64,000 nt of DNA, from the NCBI GenBank assembly GCA_934098745.1, contig CAKOPG010000002.1:52693-116692 (forward strand), in the 5' to 3' direction. Below are positions 51,316 to 59,999 of the stretch, in pieces. Source of the stretch: an uncultured Bacilli bacterium. GTDB lineage: Bacteria > Bacillota_I > Bacilli_A > RF39 > UBA660. The notes below the pieces were generated by a model. The model made no database searches, was not told the DNA's origin, and saw only the letters and a program-made list of their open reading frames with translations. A program made the position numbers and the translations under genes. Position 1 is the stretch's first letter. Each line of letters opens with the position of its first letter.

Positions 51316-51337
51316 GCCACCAAAAATGGTGGCTTTT
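51316..51337 (+). terminator. Terminator of collagen-like gene 1
   Basis: GCCACCA-aaaa-TGGTGGC followed by TTTT. Confidence 0.85.
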
Positions 51338-51338
51338 A

Positions 51339-51360
51339 AATATGAAAAAAAATTCATATT
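51339..51360. promoter_or_regulatory. Inverted repeat upstream of the ABC/FtsX operon
   Basis: AATATGAA-aaaaaa-TTCATATT, 8+6+8, just before the promoter. With TGAAAT-tt-ATTTCA at 51399-51412 it may form a regulator site for the TetR protein encoded at 54556. Confidence 0.5.
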
Positions 51361-51364
51361 ACTA

Positions 51365-51393
51365 TTGACTTTTTCCAAACATATAATTATAAT
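51365..51393 (+). promoter_or_regulatory. Promoter of the ABC/FtsX exporter operon
   Basis: TTGACT, 17 bases, TATAAT. A TGAAAT-tt-ATTTCA dyad follows at 51399-51412 at the expected transcript start. Confidence 0.75.
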
Positions 51394-51431
51394 TAATATG
51401 AAATTTATTTCACATAAGGAAGGAAGATAAT

Positions 51432-52142
51432 ATGAAAAATTTTATAAAATTTACAGATGTTATTAAAACATATACCGTTGGAGATAAATCATTTAATGCC
51501 CTAAATGGTCTTAATTTTTCTATCCCTAAAGGTGAATTTGTTGTTATTTTAGGTCCAAGTGGCGCTGGAAAATCAACTCTTTTAAACTTACTCGGAGGTA
51601 TGGACACGGTTACCTCAGGATCTATCATTGTTGATGGTGAAGATATTTCTAAGTATTCTAAAAACGAATTAACCACATATCGTGCTGAAAACGTTGGTTT
51701 CATTTTTCAGTTCTATAACATTTTGCCAACATTGACAGTTTTAGAAAATGTTGCTATTGTCAAAGACATTGTCAAGAAACCTCGAAGTGCTAAAAATATC
51801 TTAGAAAGTGTTGGCTTAAAAGACCATCTAAATAAGTTCCCTAACCAATTATCTGGTGGTGAGCAACAAAGAGTTTCCATTGCTAGAGCCATCGCCAAAA
51901 ATCCTAAAATATTACTTTGTGATGAACCTACGGGAGCTCTAGATTCCCAAACCGGCGTTGAAGTTCTAAAACTCTTAAAACGTCAATGTGATGCCAATAA
52001 TGGTCAAAATACAGTCGTAATAGTTACTCATAATGCTCTAATAGCCGAAATAGCTGATAGAGTCATTCACATAAAAAATGGCCAAGTAGATAAAATAGAA
52101 GAAAATAAACATCCAAAAAATATTGAAGAGGTTACTTGGTAA
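51432..52142 (+). CDS. MacB/LolD-type ABC ATPase
   Basis: A 236-residue ATPase: Walker A LGPSGAGKSTLLNLLGGMD, signature LSGGEQQRVSIARAI, Walker B LLCDEPTGALDS. It has the sequence style of the MacB/FtsE/BceA group that pairs with FtsX-like permeases, used for mechanotransmission, lipid or peptide export or antimicrobial resistance. It overlaps the permease gene by seven bases. Confidence 0.92.
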   Translation: MKNFIKFTDVIKTYTVGDKSFNALNGLNFSIPKGEFVVILGPSGAGKSTLLNLLGGMDTVTSGSIIVDGEDISKYSKNELTTYRAENVGFIFQFYNILPTLTVLENVAIVKDIVKKPRSAKNILESVGLKDHLNKFPNQLSGGEQQRVSIARAIAKNPKILLCDEPTGALDSQTGVEVLKLLKRQCDANNGQNTVVIVTHNALIAEIADRVIHIKNGQVDKIEENKHPKNIEEVTW

Positions 52143-54514
52143 TTATGCTAAAAAGAAAAATGGTCCGTGATATTTCCCAAAATATCTCTCAATTTATTAC
52201 TATATTTCTTATGATTCTAATTGGTATTATGGCTTACGTCGGTATTGAAGCATATATGGATGGTATGCAAAATACTGCTGATACCTTTTATGAAGAAAAC
52301 AACCTCGAAGATCTAATTTTAATGGGTAGTAACTTTACTAAAGAAAATATATCCAAAATAAAATCTCTTGATAATATATTAGATGCTGAAAGAAAAATAA
52401 CTACTGTAGCTACCTGTAACAATGATAAAACCCTACTATTAAACTTTATTGAATCTAATAACATATCAAAGTTCTATATTATTGATGGTGATAGTTTCTC
52501 ATATGATAAAAAAGGCGTATGGTTAGATAATTTCTTTGCTAAAGAAAACAACCTTAAAGTAGGGGATACTCTTACAATCAAATATGACAGTATGACTCTA
52601 GAAGAACCAATCGTAGCTCTAATAAATGTTCCCAATCATTTATATGATTTAAAAGATGAATCAGAACTAATTCCTAATAGAGAAGAGTATGGCTTTGCCT
52701 ATTTATCTACAAATGAAATACCTGAAAACTATATAAAAGAAAGCCTTATGAAAAAAATGAACATTGATAATGAAACAATCTTTAATAACTTGATGCCTAA
52801 CTTTGATTATCAAGCCTATATTCCCTTTAACTATGTTATGGTAACTATCGAAGATAATAAAAAAATAGATGATACCAAAATACTAATTGAAGATAATATC
52901 TCCAGTGCAAAAGCTATTATTAATGTTGAAGACACCACATCATATAGAACATATCAAGGTGAAATCGACGAAGGAAAAACTTACGTTGGAGTATTCTCTG
53001 GACTATTTCTATTTATTGCTATGTTATCAGTAATTACCACTATGACAAGAGTAGTTCAAAAACAAAGAACCCAAATTGGTACCCTAAAAGCCCTAGGATT
53101 TAAAGATTCTAAAATTATTCTTCACTATATCAGTTATAGCCTTGGCATATCTATTTTATCAGCTATCTTTGGAATTGTTTTAGGATATTTCTTCATCGGA
53201 AAAATATTTATAAATATGGAAACATCCTTCTTTGAAATTCCCAATGGCCATCCTGTAATAAGTACCTCTAGTTATCTCGTATCCATTATCGTAATCCTTG
53301 TAACATGCCTTATTACTTATCTAACATGTCTAAATATCTTAAAAGAAAATCCGGCTAGTTCCCTAAGAACTAAAATACCAAGTGTTAATAAAAATACCCT
53401 AAACATAACTACTAAAGGCCTATTTAAAAACATGAGTTTTTCTAGTAAATGGAATCTACGTGATATTCTTCGTAATAAAGCAAGAACAATAATGGGAATA
53501 ACTGGTATTATAGGATCTAGTATGTTAATAGTGTGTGCTCTTGGTATGCTAAATAGTATGAATCATTTTATTGAATTACAATTTCATGATCTTTATAACT
53601 TTAATTATAAATTATCATTAAAAGAAGATATAACTACTGAACAAATAAAAACTTTAGAAGATACCTATGGTGCTAATACTTCAGCTACTCTAGCTATCGA
53701 AATAAAAAAAGATAATAAAAGAGAAACTAATAATATCTTTGTTATCTCTGCTAATGACTATATAAGATTTATTGATAACAAAGAAAATTATATTAAATTA
53801 GATAATGATAAAGGGGTATATATTACTTATAAATTAGCAAGTACTCTAGGATATTCTCTAGGAGATACTATTACTTGGCATATATATGGTAATGATACTT
53901 ATTATGAATCTACTATCGTCGGTTTTAATAAAGATCCTCAAAATCAAAATATTACTATGACTAGAAATTACTTGGAAAGTTTAGGTATAACATATAAACC
54001 AGATTCTTTATATACCAATAAAGATTTAAGTAATATCGATCATATTGAAAATGTTATCTTAATTCAAGATGTATCTACTCTAGAAAATGGTATAAATAAT
54101 ATGTTATCCACTATGAAAACTATGATTGTATTAATAATATTTATTGCTATAGTTCTTGGCGCTATTATTATCTATAACCTAGGTATTCTCTCTTACACTG
54201 AAAAACAATATCAATTTGCTACCTTAAAAGTTCTTGGTTTTAAAGACAAACAAATCAAAAAAATATTTATTAAACAAAATAACTGGATAGCTATAATTGG
54301 TATAATTATTGGTCTTCCATTAGGCAAATACCTAACTAGTTGGCTTTTTCATAAAGCCCTTGAAGAACATTACGATTTCACAGCACACATTATTCCTCTA
54401 ACATATATTTGTGCTGCCCTTGGTACATTTATTGTTTCATATCTTATTTCTACCATTCTATCTAAAAAAATAACTCATATAGATATGGTAAGTAGCTTAA
54501 AAGGAAATGAGTAA
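52136..54514 (+). CDS. FtsX-like ABC permease
   Basis: A 792-residue membrane protein with two FtsX units. A first helix near 15-35 is followed by an outside domain (40-280), three helices at about 285-410, a second first-helix near 455, an outside domain to about 655 and three helices to 780. QKQRTQIGTLKALGF and YQFATLKVLGFKDKQI are the paired FtsX core motifs. Start is TTG 52136 (GAAGAGG four bases away) or ATG 52145. Operon with the ATPase; TetR follows. Confidence 0.88.
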   Translation: MVIMLKRKMVRDISQNISQFITIFLMILIGIMAYVGIEAYMDGMQNTADTFYEENNLEDLILMGSNFTKENISKIKSLDNILDAERKITTVATCNNDKTLLLNFIESNNISKFYIIDGDSFSYDKKGVWLDNFFAKENNLKVGDTLTIKYDSMTLEEPIVALINVPNHLYDLKDESELIPNREEYGFAYLSTNEIPENYIKESLMKKMNIDNETIFNNLMPNFDYQAYIPFNYVMVTIEDNKKIDDTKILIEDNISSAKAIINVEDTTSYRTYQGEIDEGKTYVGVFSGLFLFIAMLSVITTMTRVVQKQRTQIGTLKALGFKDSKIILHYISYSLGISILSAIFGIVLGYFFIGKIFINMETSFFEIPNGHPVISTSSYLVSIIVILVTCLITYLTCLNILKENPASSLRTKIPSVNKNTLNITTKGLFKNMSFSSKWNLRDILRNKARTIMGITGIIGSSMLIVCALGMLNSMNHFIELQFHDLYNFNYKLSLKEDITTEQIKTLEDTYGANTSATLAIEIKKDNKRETNNIFVISANDYIRFIDNKENYIKLDNDKGVYITYKLASTLGYSLGDTITWHIYGNDTYYESTIVGFNKDPQNQNITMTRNYLESLGITYKPDSLYTNKDLSNIDHIENVILIQDVSTLENGINNMLSTMKTMIVLIIFIAIVLGAIIIYNLGILSYTEKQYQFATLKVLGFKDKQIKKIFIKQNNWIAIIGIIIGLPLGKYLTSWLFHKALEEHYDFTAHIIPLTYICAALGTFIVSYLISTILSKKITHIDMVSSLKGNE

Positions 54515-54555
54515 TTTTATAAATAATATGTTATAATGTATCTAAGGAGGCTTCC

Positions 54556-55152
54556 ATGAGTGAAATAAGAGTTCCTATAAAAAAAACTTCTATTGCTAAA
54601 AGAGAAAAAATCGTCAAACTAGGTTTTGAACTTATGTGTAATAAAGGATATCATAACGTTACATGCGTAGATATTGCTAAGTATGCCGGGGTATCAACAG
54701 GTATAATATATCAGTATTTTAGTGATAAAAGAGCAATATTCATTGAAGGTACAAAAGATTATGCCAACAAAATAATGTTCCCCATGCTAGATATCCTTGA
54801 TAATCAAACAATAGATAAATTTAACCTAAGAGAAATATTATCAAAAATGATCACTAGCTTTATTAATACTCATAATATCAAAAAAGAAGCTCATGAAGAA
54901 CTTATGGCTATGAGTTATCTTGACAAAGATATTGCTACCATTTTTAATGAAGATGAAATGCTAATGACTAAAAAAATCTCCCATATTTTAATTAATAGTG
55001 GTTTCAACCCTCAAAATCTTGAAGAAAAAGTCCATATAATTATTGGTATAATTGATAACTATTGTCATGAAGTTGTCTATCATAAACATAAAGATTTAGA
55101 TTATGATATTATGGAACAAGAGATTCTAAATATAATTGTTAAAATATTGTAA
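54556..55152 (+). CDS. TetR-family transcriptional regulator
   Basis: A 198-residue regulator with an N-terminal TetR HTH (GFELMCNKGYHNVTCVDIAK, then YAGVSTGIIYQYFSDK) and a helical ligand/dimer domain. It follows the FtsX exporter in the same direction and probably controls it; dyads at 51339 and 51399 are candidate sites. AAGGAGG upstream of ATG. TATAAT at 54532 may give it its own weak promoter. Confidence 0.9.
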   Translation: MSEIRVPIKKTSIAKREKIVKLGFELMCNKGYHNVTCVDIAKYAGVSTGIIYQYFSDKRAIFIEGTKDYANKIMFPMLDILDNQTIDKFNLREILSKMITSFINTHNIKKEAHEELMAMSYLDKDIATIFNEDEMLMTKKISHILINSGFNPQNLEEKVHIIIGIIDNYCHEVVYHKHKDLDYDIMEQEILNIIVKIL

Positions 55153-55162
55153 AGGAGAAAAA

Positions 55163-55528
55163 ATGAATAAAAATAAAAAACTTATAAATAGCTTTAAATA
55201 TGCCATTACCGGAATTATTACTTCTATAAAGAAAGAACGTAATATGAAAATTCATCTATCTATTATGATTATTGTTATCATCTTCGGTATCGTTTTAAAA
55301 ATTAGTCGAGTAGAGTGGTTAATATGTCTAATATTGTTTGGCATGGTTTTATCTGGAGAATTATTTAATACTGCTATTGAAACAGCTGTAGATATTTCGT
55401 CACCAAATATAAGTGAACTTGCTAAAAAAGCAAAAGATATCTCAGCTGGTGCTGTCTTAATATCTGCTATTGCTTCCGCTATCTGTGGTCTTATAATATT
55501 TCTTCCTAAAATAATTAATTTAATATAG
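55163..55528 (+). CDS. dgkA: Undecaprenol/diacylglycerol kinase DgkA
   Basis: A 121-residue small membrane kinase with three helices. The active-site segment SGELFNTAIETAVD and NISELAKKAKDISAGAVL are diagnostic. Gram-positive members phosphorylate undecaprenol to recycle the wall lipid carrier. ATG 55163 has AAAGGAG upstream; an earlier in-frame start lies in tetR. It is not next to era or cdd here. Confidence 0.92.
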   Translation: MNKNKKLINSFKYAITGIITSIKKERNMKIHLSIMIIVIIFGIVLKISRVEWLICLILFGMVLSGELFNTAIETAVDISSPNISELAKKAKDISAGAVLISAIASAICGLIIFLPKIINLI

Positions 55529-55542
55529 TACTATTAATATAT

Positions 55543-55585
55543 ACAACTTCACCGAAAGAACATAGATTGTTCTAGAGGTGAAGTT
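55543..55585 (+). promoter_or_regulatory. Sigma-K-like element and hairpin masking the ribosome site of collagen-like gene 2
   Basis: AC (55543), 16 bases, CATAGATTG (55561-55569) resembles the mother-cell promoter, with one mismatch at the end. The same stretch is a hairpin: AACTTCACC (55545-55553) pairs with GGTGAAGTT (55577-55585), and AGAACA with TGTTCT inside. It hides the GGTGA ribosome site and may also end dgkA transcripts. Confidence 0.5.
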
Positions 55586-55590
55586 ATTTT

Positions 55591-56094
55591 ATGAATGATA
55601 AAATTAAACAAATAATGGAAAGCCAAAAAATACAAGAACGCCTACATAAAGCTGGTATTTATCCCATGGTAGGCCCAAGAGGTCCCAAAGGAGATCCCGG
55701 TAGTGGCTTACAAATTTTAGGTAATTATAATACCTATGACGAACTAGTTACTAATCATCCAACGGGTAATACTGGAGATTGTTATTTAGTAAAAGGAATA
55801 TTATATGTTTGGAATGAAGAAGACAATGCTTGGAGTGAAGTTGGTAATATTCAAGGACCTCCCGGTACTGCTGAAAAAATAAAAGTAGGTAAAACTATAA
55901 CTGGAGAAAGCTCTACTGAAGCCGAAGTAATCGATAACTTTAATGGCCAAGAACATACACTAGATTTTATTATTCCTAAAGGTGAAAAAGGAGATCCCGG
56001 TCCACAGGGAGAAATAGGCCCTCAAGGAGCTAAAGGGGAACAAGGAGAAACTGCCCGATGTAATAAATCATCTATATATATTTTTAAATGGTAA
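55591..56094 (+). CDS. Collagen-like spore-surface protein 2, 3'-truncated
   Basis: A 167-residue protein: charged N-terminal helix, a short Gly-X-Y run (VGPRGPKGDPGSG) and a beta-module nearly the same as in collagen-like protein 1 (ILGNYNTYDELVTNHPTGN ... YVWNEED). A second beta-module (KVGKTITGESSTEAEVIDNF, ending in FIIPKGEKGD) and Gly-X-Y triplets follow. After GEQGET it runs into unrelated residues (ARCNKSSIYIFKW) and stops where mobile-element debris begins, so its C-terminal globular domain was probably lost. It may no longer trimerise. Confidence 0.78.
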   Translation: MNDKIKQIMESQKIQERLHKAGIYPMVGPRGPKGDPGSGLQILGNYNTYDELVTNHPTGNTGDCYLVKGILYVWNEEDNAWSEVGNIQGPPGTAEKIKVGKTITGESSTEAEVIDNFNGQEHTLDFIIPKGEKGDPGPQGEIGPQGAKGEQGETARCNKSSIYIFKW

Positions 56095-56098
56095 AGTT

Positions 56099-56320
56099 TC
56101 ATATTATTTTAATATCCCTTGAATTTGCCTTCTCATCATAGCTTCCTATGAGAATTTTATCAATAAAATCATAGGCAATTTCAATAGATAATTCTTCTAT
56201 ATGTCTGTACTTTTTAAAGATATTCTTTTTAGTTTTTACTTTTTCTTTCTTCACTATTTTTTGTCGTTCTTCTATCTTTTTGTTATCATCTTTATATTTA
56301 TTCATTAATGTTAAAAACTC
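56099..56320 (-). pseudogene. C-terminal fragment of a serine recombinase
   Basis: The minus-strand frame encodes a lysine-rich coiled segment (KKIEERQKIVKKEKVKTKKN), then YRHIEELSIEIAYDFIDKIL and ANSRDIKII. The order of a charged coil, then KY-x-x-I-E-E-L-S and F-I-D-K-I, is the usual end of large serine recombinases. The catalytic N-terminus is absent. The right edge runs into the IS200-like remnant. Confidence 0.55.
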
Positions 56321-56750
56321 TTTTATAGTAAGAATTTTAGTGGAACTATGTAGATGGAAAGAAGTACACATAGAGACAGGAGAAACCTACTCAAGACTTT
56401 TCCCTCAAAAAATCAGTGTATCATCATTCATGGGATACTTGAAAAGGGGAAGTAGTGTTATGTATGTATGAAAGATGGGAAAACATCAAATATAAATATA
56501 GGAATAGGCAATTTTGGAGTAAGTGATACTATGTTGATACTATAGAAAAGAATGAAGTGGTGATAAAGCGGTATATAGAAAACTAATTGAAAGAAGATAG
56601 AATGTCAGAACAACTTACAATGTATAAAATAGATCTGTTTTCAGGTAGTCAGAAATAGAATGTAAGTGGCAAATCGGTTACTCGCTTTTAAGCAGAACCA
56701 AAACCTGAGCCTTTTAGGTGTCGTAGAAAAAACACCGTTTTACTGGTGAA
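56298..56750 (+). mobile_element. Decayed IS200/IS605-type transposase and element end
   Basis: Read across frames, the plus strand gives ILVELCRWKEVHIETGE, then PQKISVSSFMGYLKRGSSVM, then ERWENIKYKYRNRQFW and YYVDTIEKNEVVIKRYIEN. These are conserved blocks of the Y1 transposase TnpA, with frameshifts and stops between them and the HUH region lost. The ACCT ... AGGT and CACC ... GGTG hairpins at 56702-56755 resemble an element end. Non-functional. The spacer up to 56790 holds nothing else. Confidence 0.75.
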
Positions 56751-56792
56751 TTATTTTTTTGAAATATTTTTCTAGCGCTACATATTCATTAT

Positions 56793-56819
56793 ACATTTTA
56801 AAAACGTTTTCATAAATTA
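56793..56819 (+). promoter_or_regulatory. Sigma-K/sigma-E-like promoter of collagen-like gene 3
   Basis: AC (56793), 16 bases, CATAAATTA (56811-56819), a full match to AC-N16-CATAnnnTA. The start codon is 57 bases after it. Confidence 0.55.
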
Positions 56820-56876
56820 AAATAGAAGAATTTAAATATTAAAATTAATTCTAAAAAAATAAAAGGAGAATGTATA

Positions 56877-58010
56877 ATGAATAATTGTAATGATTATGAG
56901 CGAATAAGAAAAAGAATTGAGGAAGAAAGAAAAAAATATAAGTTTTGCTATATTCAAGGTCCAACTGGACCAAAAGGTGAAAAGGGGGATACTGGTTTAC
57001 AAGGAGAAAGAGGGATACCAGGACCATCTAGTATTGATGTCGGAATTACAGAAACAGTAGAACCTTTTGAAGATGCTAAAGTAGAAAATGTTGGAACTAA
57101 TGAAGATGTTATTTTGAATTTTAAAATACCGAGAGGACAGCAAGGAATAGATGGAAAAATAGGCCCACAAGGAATACCGGGTCCAAAGGGTGAAAAAGGT
57201 GATAGAGGTCCGCAAGGTACTAAAGGAGAAAAAGGAGACCAAGGACCTGCTACTATTCAAATTGGAAATATAGAAACAATAGAGCCAACTGAAGAGGCCG
57301 AGGTTATAAACGTAGGAACGCCTGTTGATGTAGTTTTAGATTTTAAAATACCAAAAGGCGAAAGAGGCGATAAAGGAGATATCGGACCAAGAGGATTACC
57401 GGGAGAAACGGGTAGGACAGAACATATTGCCATAGATGAAACAGAAACTTTAGAGCCAGGTGAACCAGCCACTGTAATGGATACTTTTGAAAATTGGGTG
57501 CATCATTTAGCATTTTCAATTCCAAAAGGAGAAAAAGGTGATGCTGGAGAAAGAGGACCACAAGGCCCTGCAGGCCCTCCCGGAACAGAATTTGTATCCT
57601 CTTACGGAATTAGATATTCAATGACCGATACACAACTTAACTTGCCACAAGGTGCAGATACAATAATTCCACTTCCTGAAAAAGGACCTGCCTTTCTTAC
57701 TGAATATCCGGATGGTAATTCAATTAAGATAAAAGAAAATGGCGTATATCTAGTATCATATTTATTATGTGGAGCAACAAATGAAGAGTGTTCTATAACT
57801 ATGTCTGTTAGAGCAAACGATATATTACAACCGGCAACAAGTGCAACAAGTGAGTTTAGTGCACAAATGATTAATAATATCAGTGGAACAACTATAGTGT
57901 CATTACAACCAAATGATATTATAACATTAAATGTTAAAACATCTAAAACGGTTACTATGAAATTTAATGGAAGTACTAATGCAATGCTAAGTGTTACTAA
58001 AATTCATTAA
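56877..58010 (+). CDS. Collagen-like spore-surface protein 3 with alternating beta-modules
   Basis: A 377-residue protein: charged N-terminus with Cys (MNNCNDYERIRKRIEEE, FCYI), then Gly-X-Y runs at about 28-50, 92-123, 163-177 and 218-238. Three modules of about 40 residues (SIDVGITETVEPFEDAKVEN, TIQIGNIETIEPTEEAEVIN, HIAIDETETLEPGEPATVMD) separate them, each ending in F-x-I-P-R/K-G. A TNF/C1q-like C-terminal domain of about 135 residues (YGIRYSMTDTQLNLPQG ... MLSVTKIH) resembles BclA-C. No signal peptide. AAGGAG upstream of ATG and a sigma-K-like promoter further up. Confidence 0.85.
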   Translation: MNNCNDYERIRKRIEEERKKYKFCYIQGPTGPKGEKGDTGLQGERGIPGPSSIDVGITETVEPFEDAKVENVGTNEDVILNFKIPRGQQGIDGKIGPQGIPGPKGEKGDRGPQGTKGEKGDQGPATIQIGNIETIEPTEEAEVINVGTPVDVVLDFKIPKGERGDKGDIGPRGLPGETGRTEHIAIDETETLEPGEPATVMDTFENWVHHLAFSIPKGEKGDAGERGPQGPAGPPGTEFVSSYGIRYSMTDTQLNLPQGADTIIPLPEKGPAFLTEYPDGNSIKIKENGVYLVSYLLCGATNEECSITMSVRANDILQPATSATSEFSAQMINNISGTTIVSLQPNDIITLNVKTSKTVTMKFNGSTNAMLSVTKIH

Positions 58011-58058
58011 GAATAGGAAATCTCTATTCTTTTTAATTACTTCATTTATAATTGTTAA

Positions 58059-58067
58059 CATAAATTA
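58059..58067 (+). promoter_or_regulatory. Mother-cell -10-like element before the beta-helix gene
   Basis: CATAAATTA, identical to the -10 of collagen-like gene 3. The nearest AC is 18 bases upstream (58039), outside the best spacing. A similar CATAAAATA is at 59972 before the gene at 60000. Confidence 0.4.
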
Positions 58068-58088
58068 TTATAAAGGAAGGTGATAATT

Positions 58089-59945
58089 ATTCAAATAATA
58101 GATAATAATACTGTTGTTGTTACAACTAGTGAAGAATTAAAACAAGCAGTAAGTGAAGACAATAGTTACAACTATATTTATTTAGGAAGTGATATTACAG
58201 CTACAAGTGGTTTTGTTATAAATAACAATAAAGCTAAATTAACAATTGATGGAACTTATAATAATACAAAATATACTTATACAAATAATTTGAGTTCAGA
58301 AGAAACGGTTATAAAGGCAAGCACAACTAATAAAAGAATCATATTAAAAAATATTAATATAGTATCATCACATGGTTATGGAGTTGTTTATGTTCCATCT
58401 CATCCTAATTATTCTAATGTAGTTGTTGAGTATAATAATATAAATTTTAGCGGAATAGAACTTTCACAAAATTATTACGGAACAACTAAAATTATTGATT
58501 CTGTTATAGAAGTAAAGGATACCAATACTGTTTCAGCCCAAAGGGTTTGTAATTCAAATAGAATAATAATAGATGGTGTTTCTACGCTAACAAGTAATTC
58601 AAGTACTAATCCAATGTTTTTCTTGAATGATGTTATACCATCTTCATTTAAAATCATGCCAAACAGTAGAGTAAATATTACTACAGATAACGAATTTATG
58701 AATGGGACAAATAGGCTTGATTTAATAGTAGGTCATGGAGCAGAATTACTTTTAACCACTGGTAATGGATTTGCTAAAACTACAACGCATGGCGCTAGAA
58801 ATGTTTTAATTGAAGAAATGGCAAATTTTACATTTATAGAAAAAAGTCATCAAAGAGTACCTATGTGGAATGTATTTGGCAATTTTATAGTTAAAGAAGG
58901 TGCAAGTGTTTCGGTACTAAATACATATATGACTACACCATCTGATAATTATAATATATACTTCAAAGGAACAAATCAAAAGTTTATATTAGATAATCCA
59001 AAATATGTAAATATTTACACTAAAAATGCAAACATTGTATATACAAATAATCCTGTTGATTTTATATTTAAATTTACAAGAATTAATATGTGGATATATG
59101 CTCTTGATTATACCTCTGCTTGCACACTTGATGATACACCTGCATTTTATTGGTATAAAGAAAACAATTTGGCTAAAATAGTAGGTGTACTAAATAAGGA
59201 TAATACTACTATTACATCACATAATTTTACAGATACAGAATTAAGTTCACTATCGGATATAAATAGTTTTTCGTTCCAAGATAGAAAAATATTAACAATA
59301 GGATTACTTAAAGTGAATGTTCATCCAATTACAAATTCTACTAATACTATTTCAGGACATACTGTGCCATACGCAAATGTTAAAATAGAATTTGATAATA
59401 AAAGTTTACTAGTATCAGCAGATGAAAATGGGTTATTTGAGGCAAGTATAAATTCTACTATTTCGGATAACACAAGAGTTAAAATAATATCTTGTTTAAA
59501 TAGCTCTTTTACTGAAAGAAATGTAACAATTCCATTTCTAGGAGAGTTAACTTTATTAAAAGCAACAGAAAATATTCCTTTTAGTATGTCATCATCATCC
59601 ACTAAGCCAATTATTTTACCTAAGGAAAATAAAACGGTGGTAACTGTTGTTGATAGTAGAATTAATAGTACTAATTGGAAATTATATATATGCTATACAA
59701 ATCCAATGATAGAAAAAAATGGTAAAGTGTTAATAGATTCATTATTTTTTAAAAAATTTAATAATGAAGCAATTGCACTAAAAACAAATAAAAAATTGAT
59801 ATATGAATCAAGCGACAATGGTGGAAATGTAAATATTAGTAATGTTACATTTTCTACTGATAAAGGGCTATTTCTAAAACCTAGTAAAGATTTATTAGAG
59901 GATGAGGATTATTCTACATTAATTGTTTGGAGTGTTGAGGAATAA
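58089..59945 (+). CDS. Large beta-helix/Ig-like spore-locus protein with apparent AUU start
   Basis: A protein of about 618 residues without signal peptide. The first 330 residues show pectate-lyase-like beta-helix repeats of Asn/Thr/Ile-rich strands (NKAKLTIDGTYNN, RIILKNINIVSS, SNRIIIDGVSTL, RNVLIEEMANFTF). Residues 410-490 form an Ig-like surface domain (ISGHTVPYANVKIEFDN, SADENGLFEASI). The C-terminal 110 residues are a further beta domain. No catalytic motif was seen. AAAGGAAGG is followed by TGATAATT-ATT, the layout of nusA (AAGGTGATAATT-ATG). GTG 58080 overlaps the ribosome site and is a poor alternative. Likely structural part of the spore surface. Confidence 0.72.
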   Translation: MQIIDNNTVVVTTSEELKQAVSEDNSYNYIYLGSDITATSGFVINNNKAKLTIDGTYNNTKYTYTNNLSSEETVIKASTTNKRIILKNINIVSSHGYGVVYVPSHPNYSNVVVEYNNINFSGIELSQNYYGTTKIIDSVIEVKDTNTVSAQRVCNSNRIIIDGVSTLTSNSSTNPMFFLNDVIPSSFKIMPNSRVNITTDNEFMNGTNRLDLIVGHGAELLLTTGNGFAKTTTHGARNVLIEEMANFTFIEKSHQRVPMWNVFGNFIVKEGASVSVLNTYMTTPSDNYNIYFKGTNQKFILDNPKYVNIYTKNANIVYTNNPVDFIFKFTRINMWIYALDYTSACTLDDTPAFYWYKENNLAKIVGVLNKDNTTITSHNFTDTELSSLSDINSFSFQDRKILTIGLLKVNVHPITNSTNTISGHTVPYANVKIEFDNKSLLVSADENGLFEASINSTISDNTRVKIISCLNSSFTERNVTIPFLGELTLLKATENIPFSMSSSSTKPIILPKENKTVVTVVDSRINSTNWKLYICYTNPMIEKNGKVLIDSLFFKKFNNEAIALKTNKKLIYESSDNGGNVNISNVTFSTDKGLFLKPSKDLLEDEDYSTLIVWSVEE

Positions 59946-59999
59946 TGCCTTTGCAAGAAATTAAAATGATTCATAAAATATATTGTAATGAGGTGAAAT

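Noticed and set aside
56997..57561. Minus-strand frames opposite collagen-like gene 3
   Set aside because: Antisense shadows of Gly-X-Y coding sequence.
50422..58010. Tandem DNA repeats suggesting a CRISPR or satellite array
   Set aside because: The periodicity is nine bases and reflects Gly-X-Y codons. There are no spacers or cas genes.
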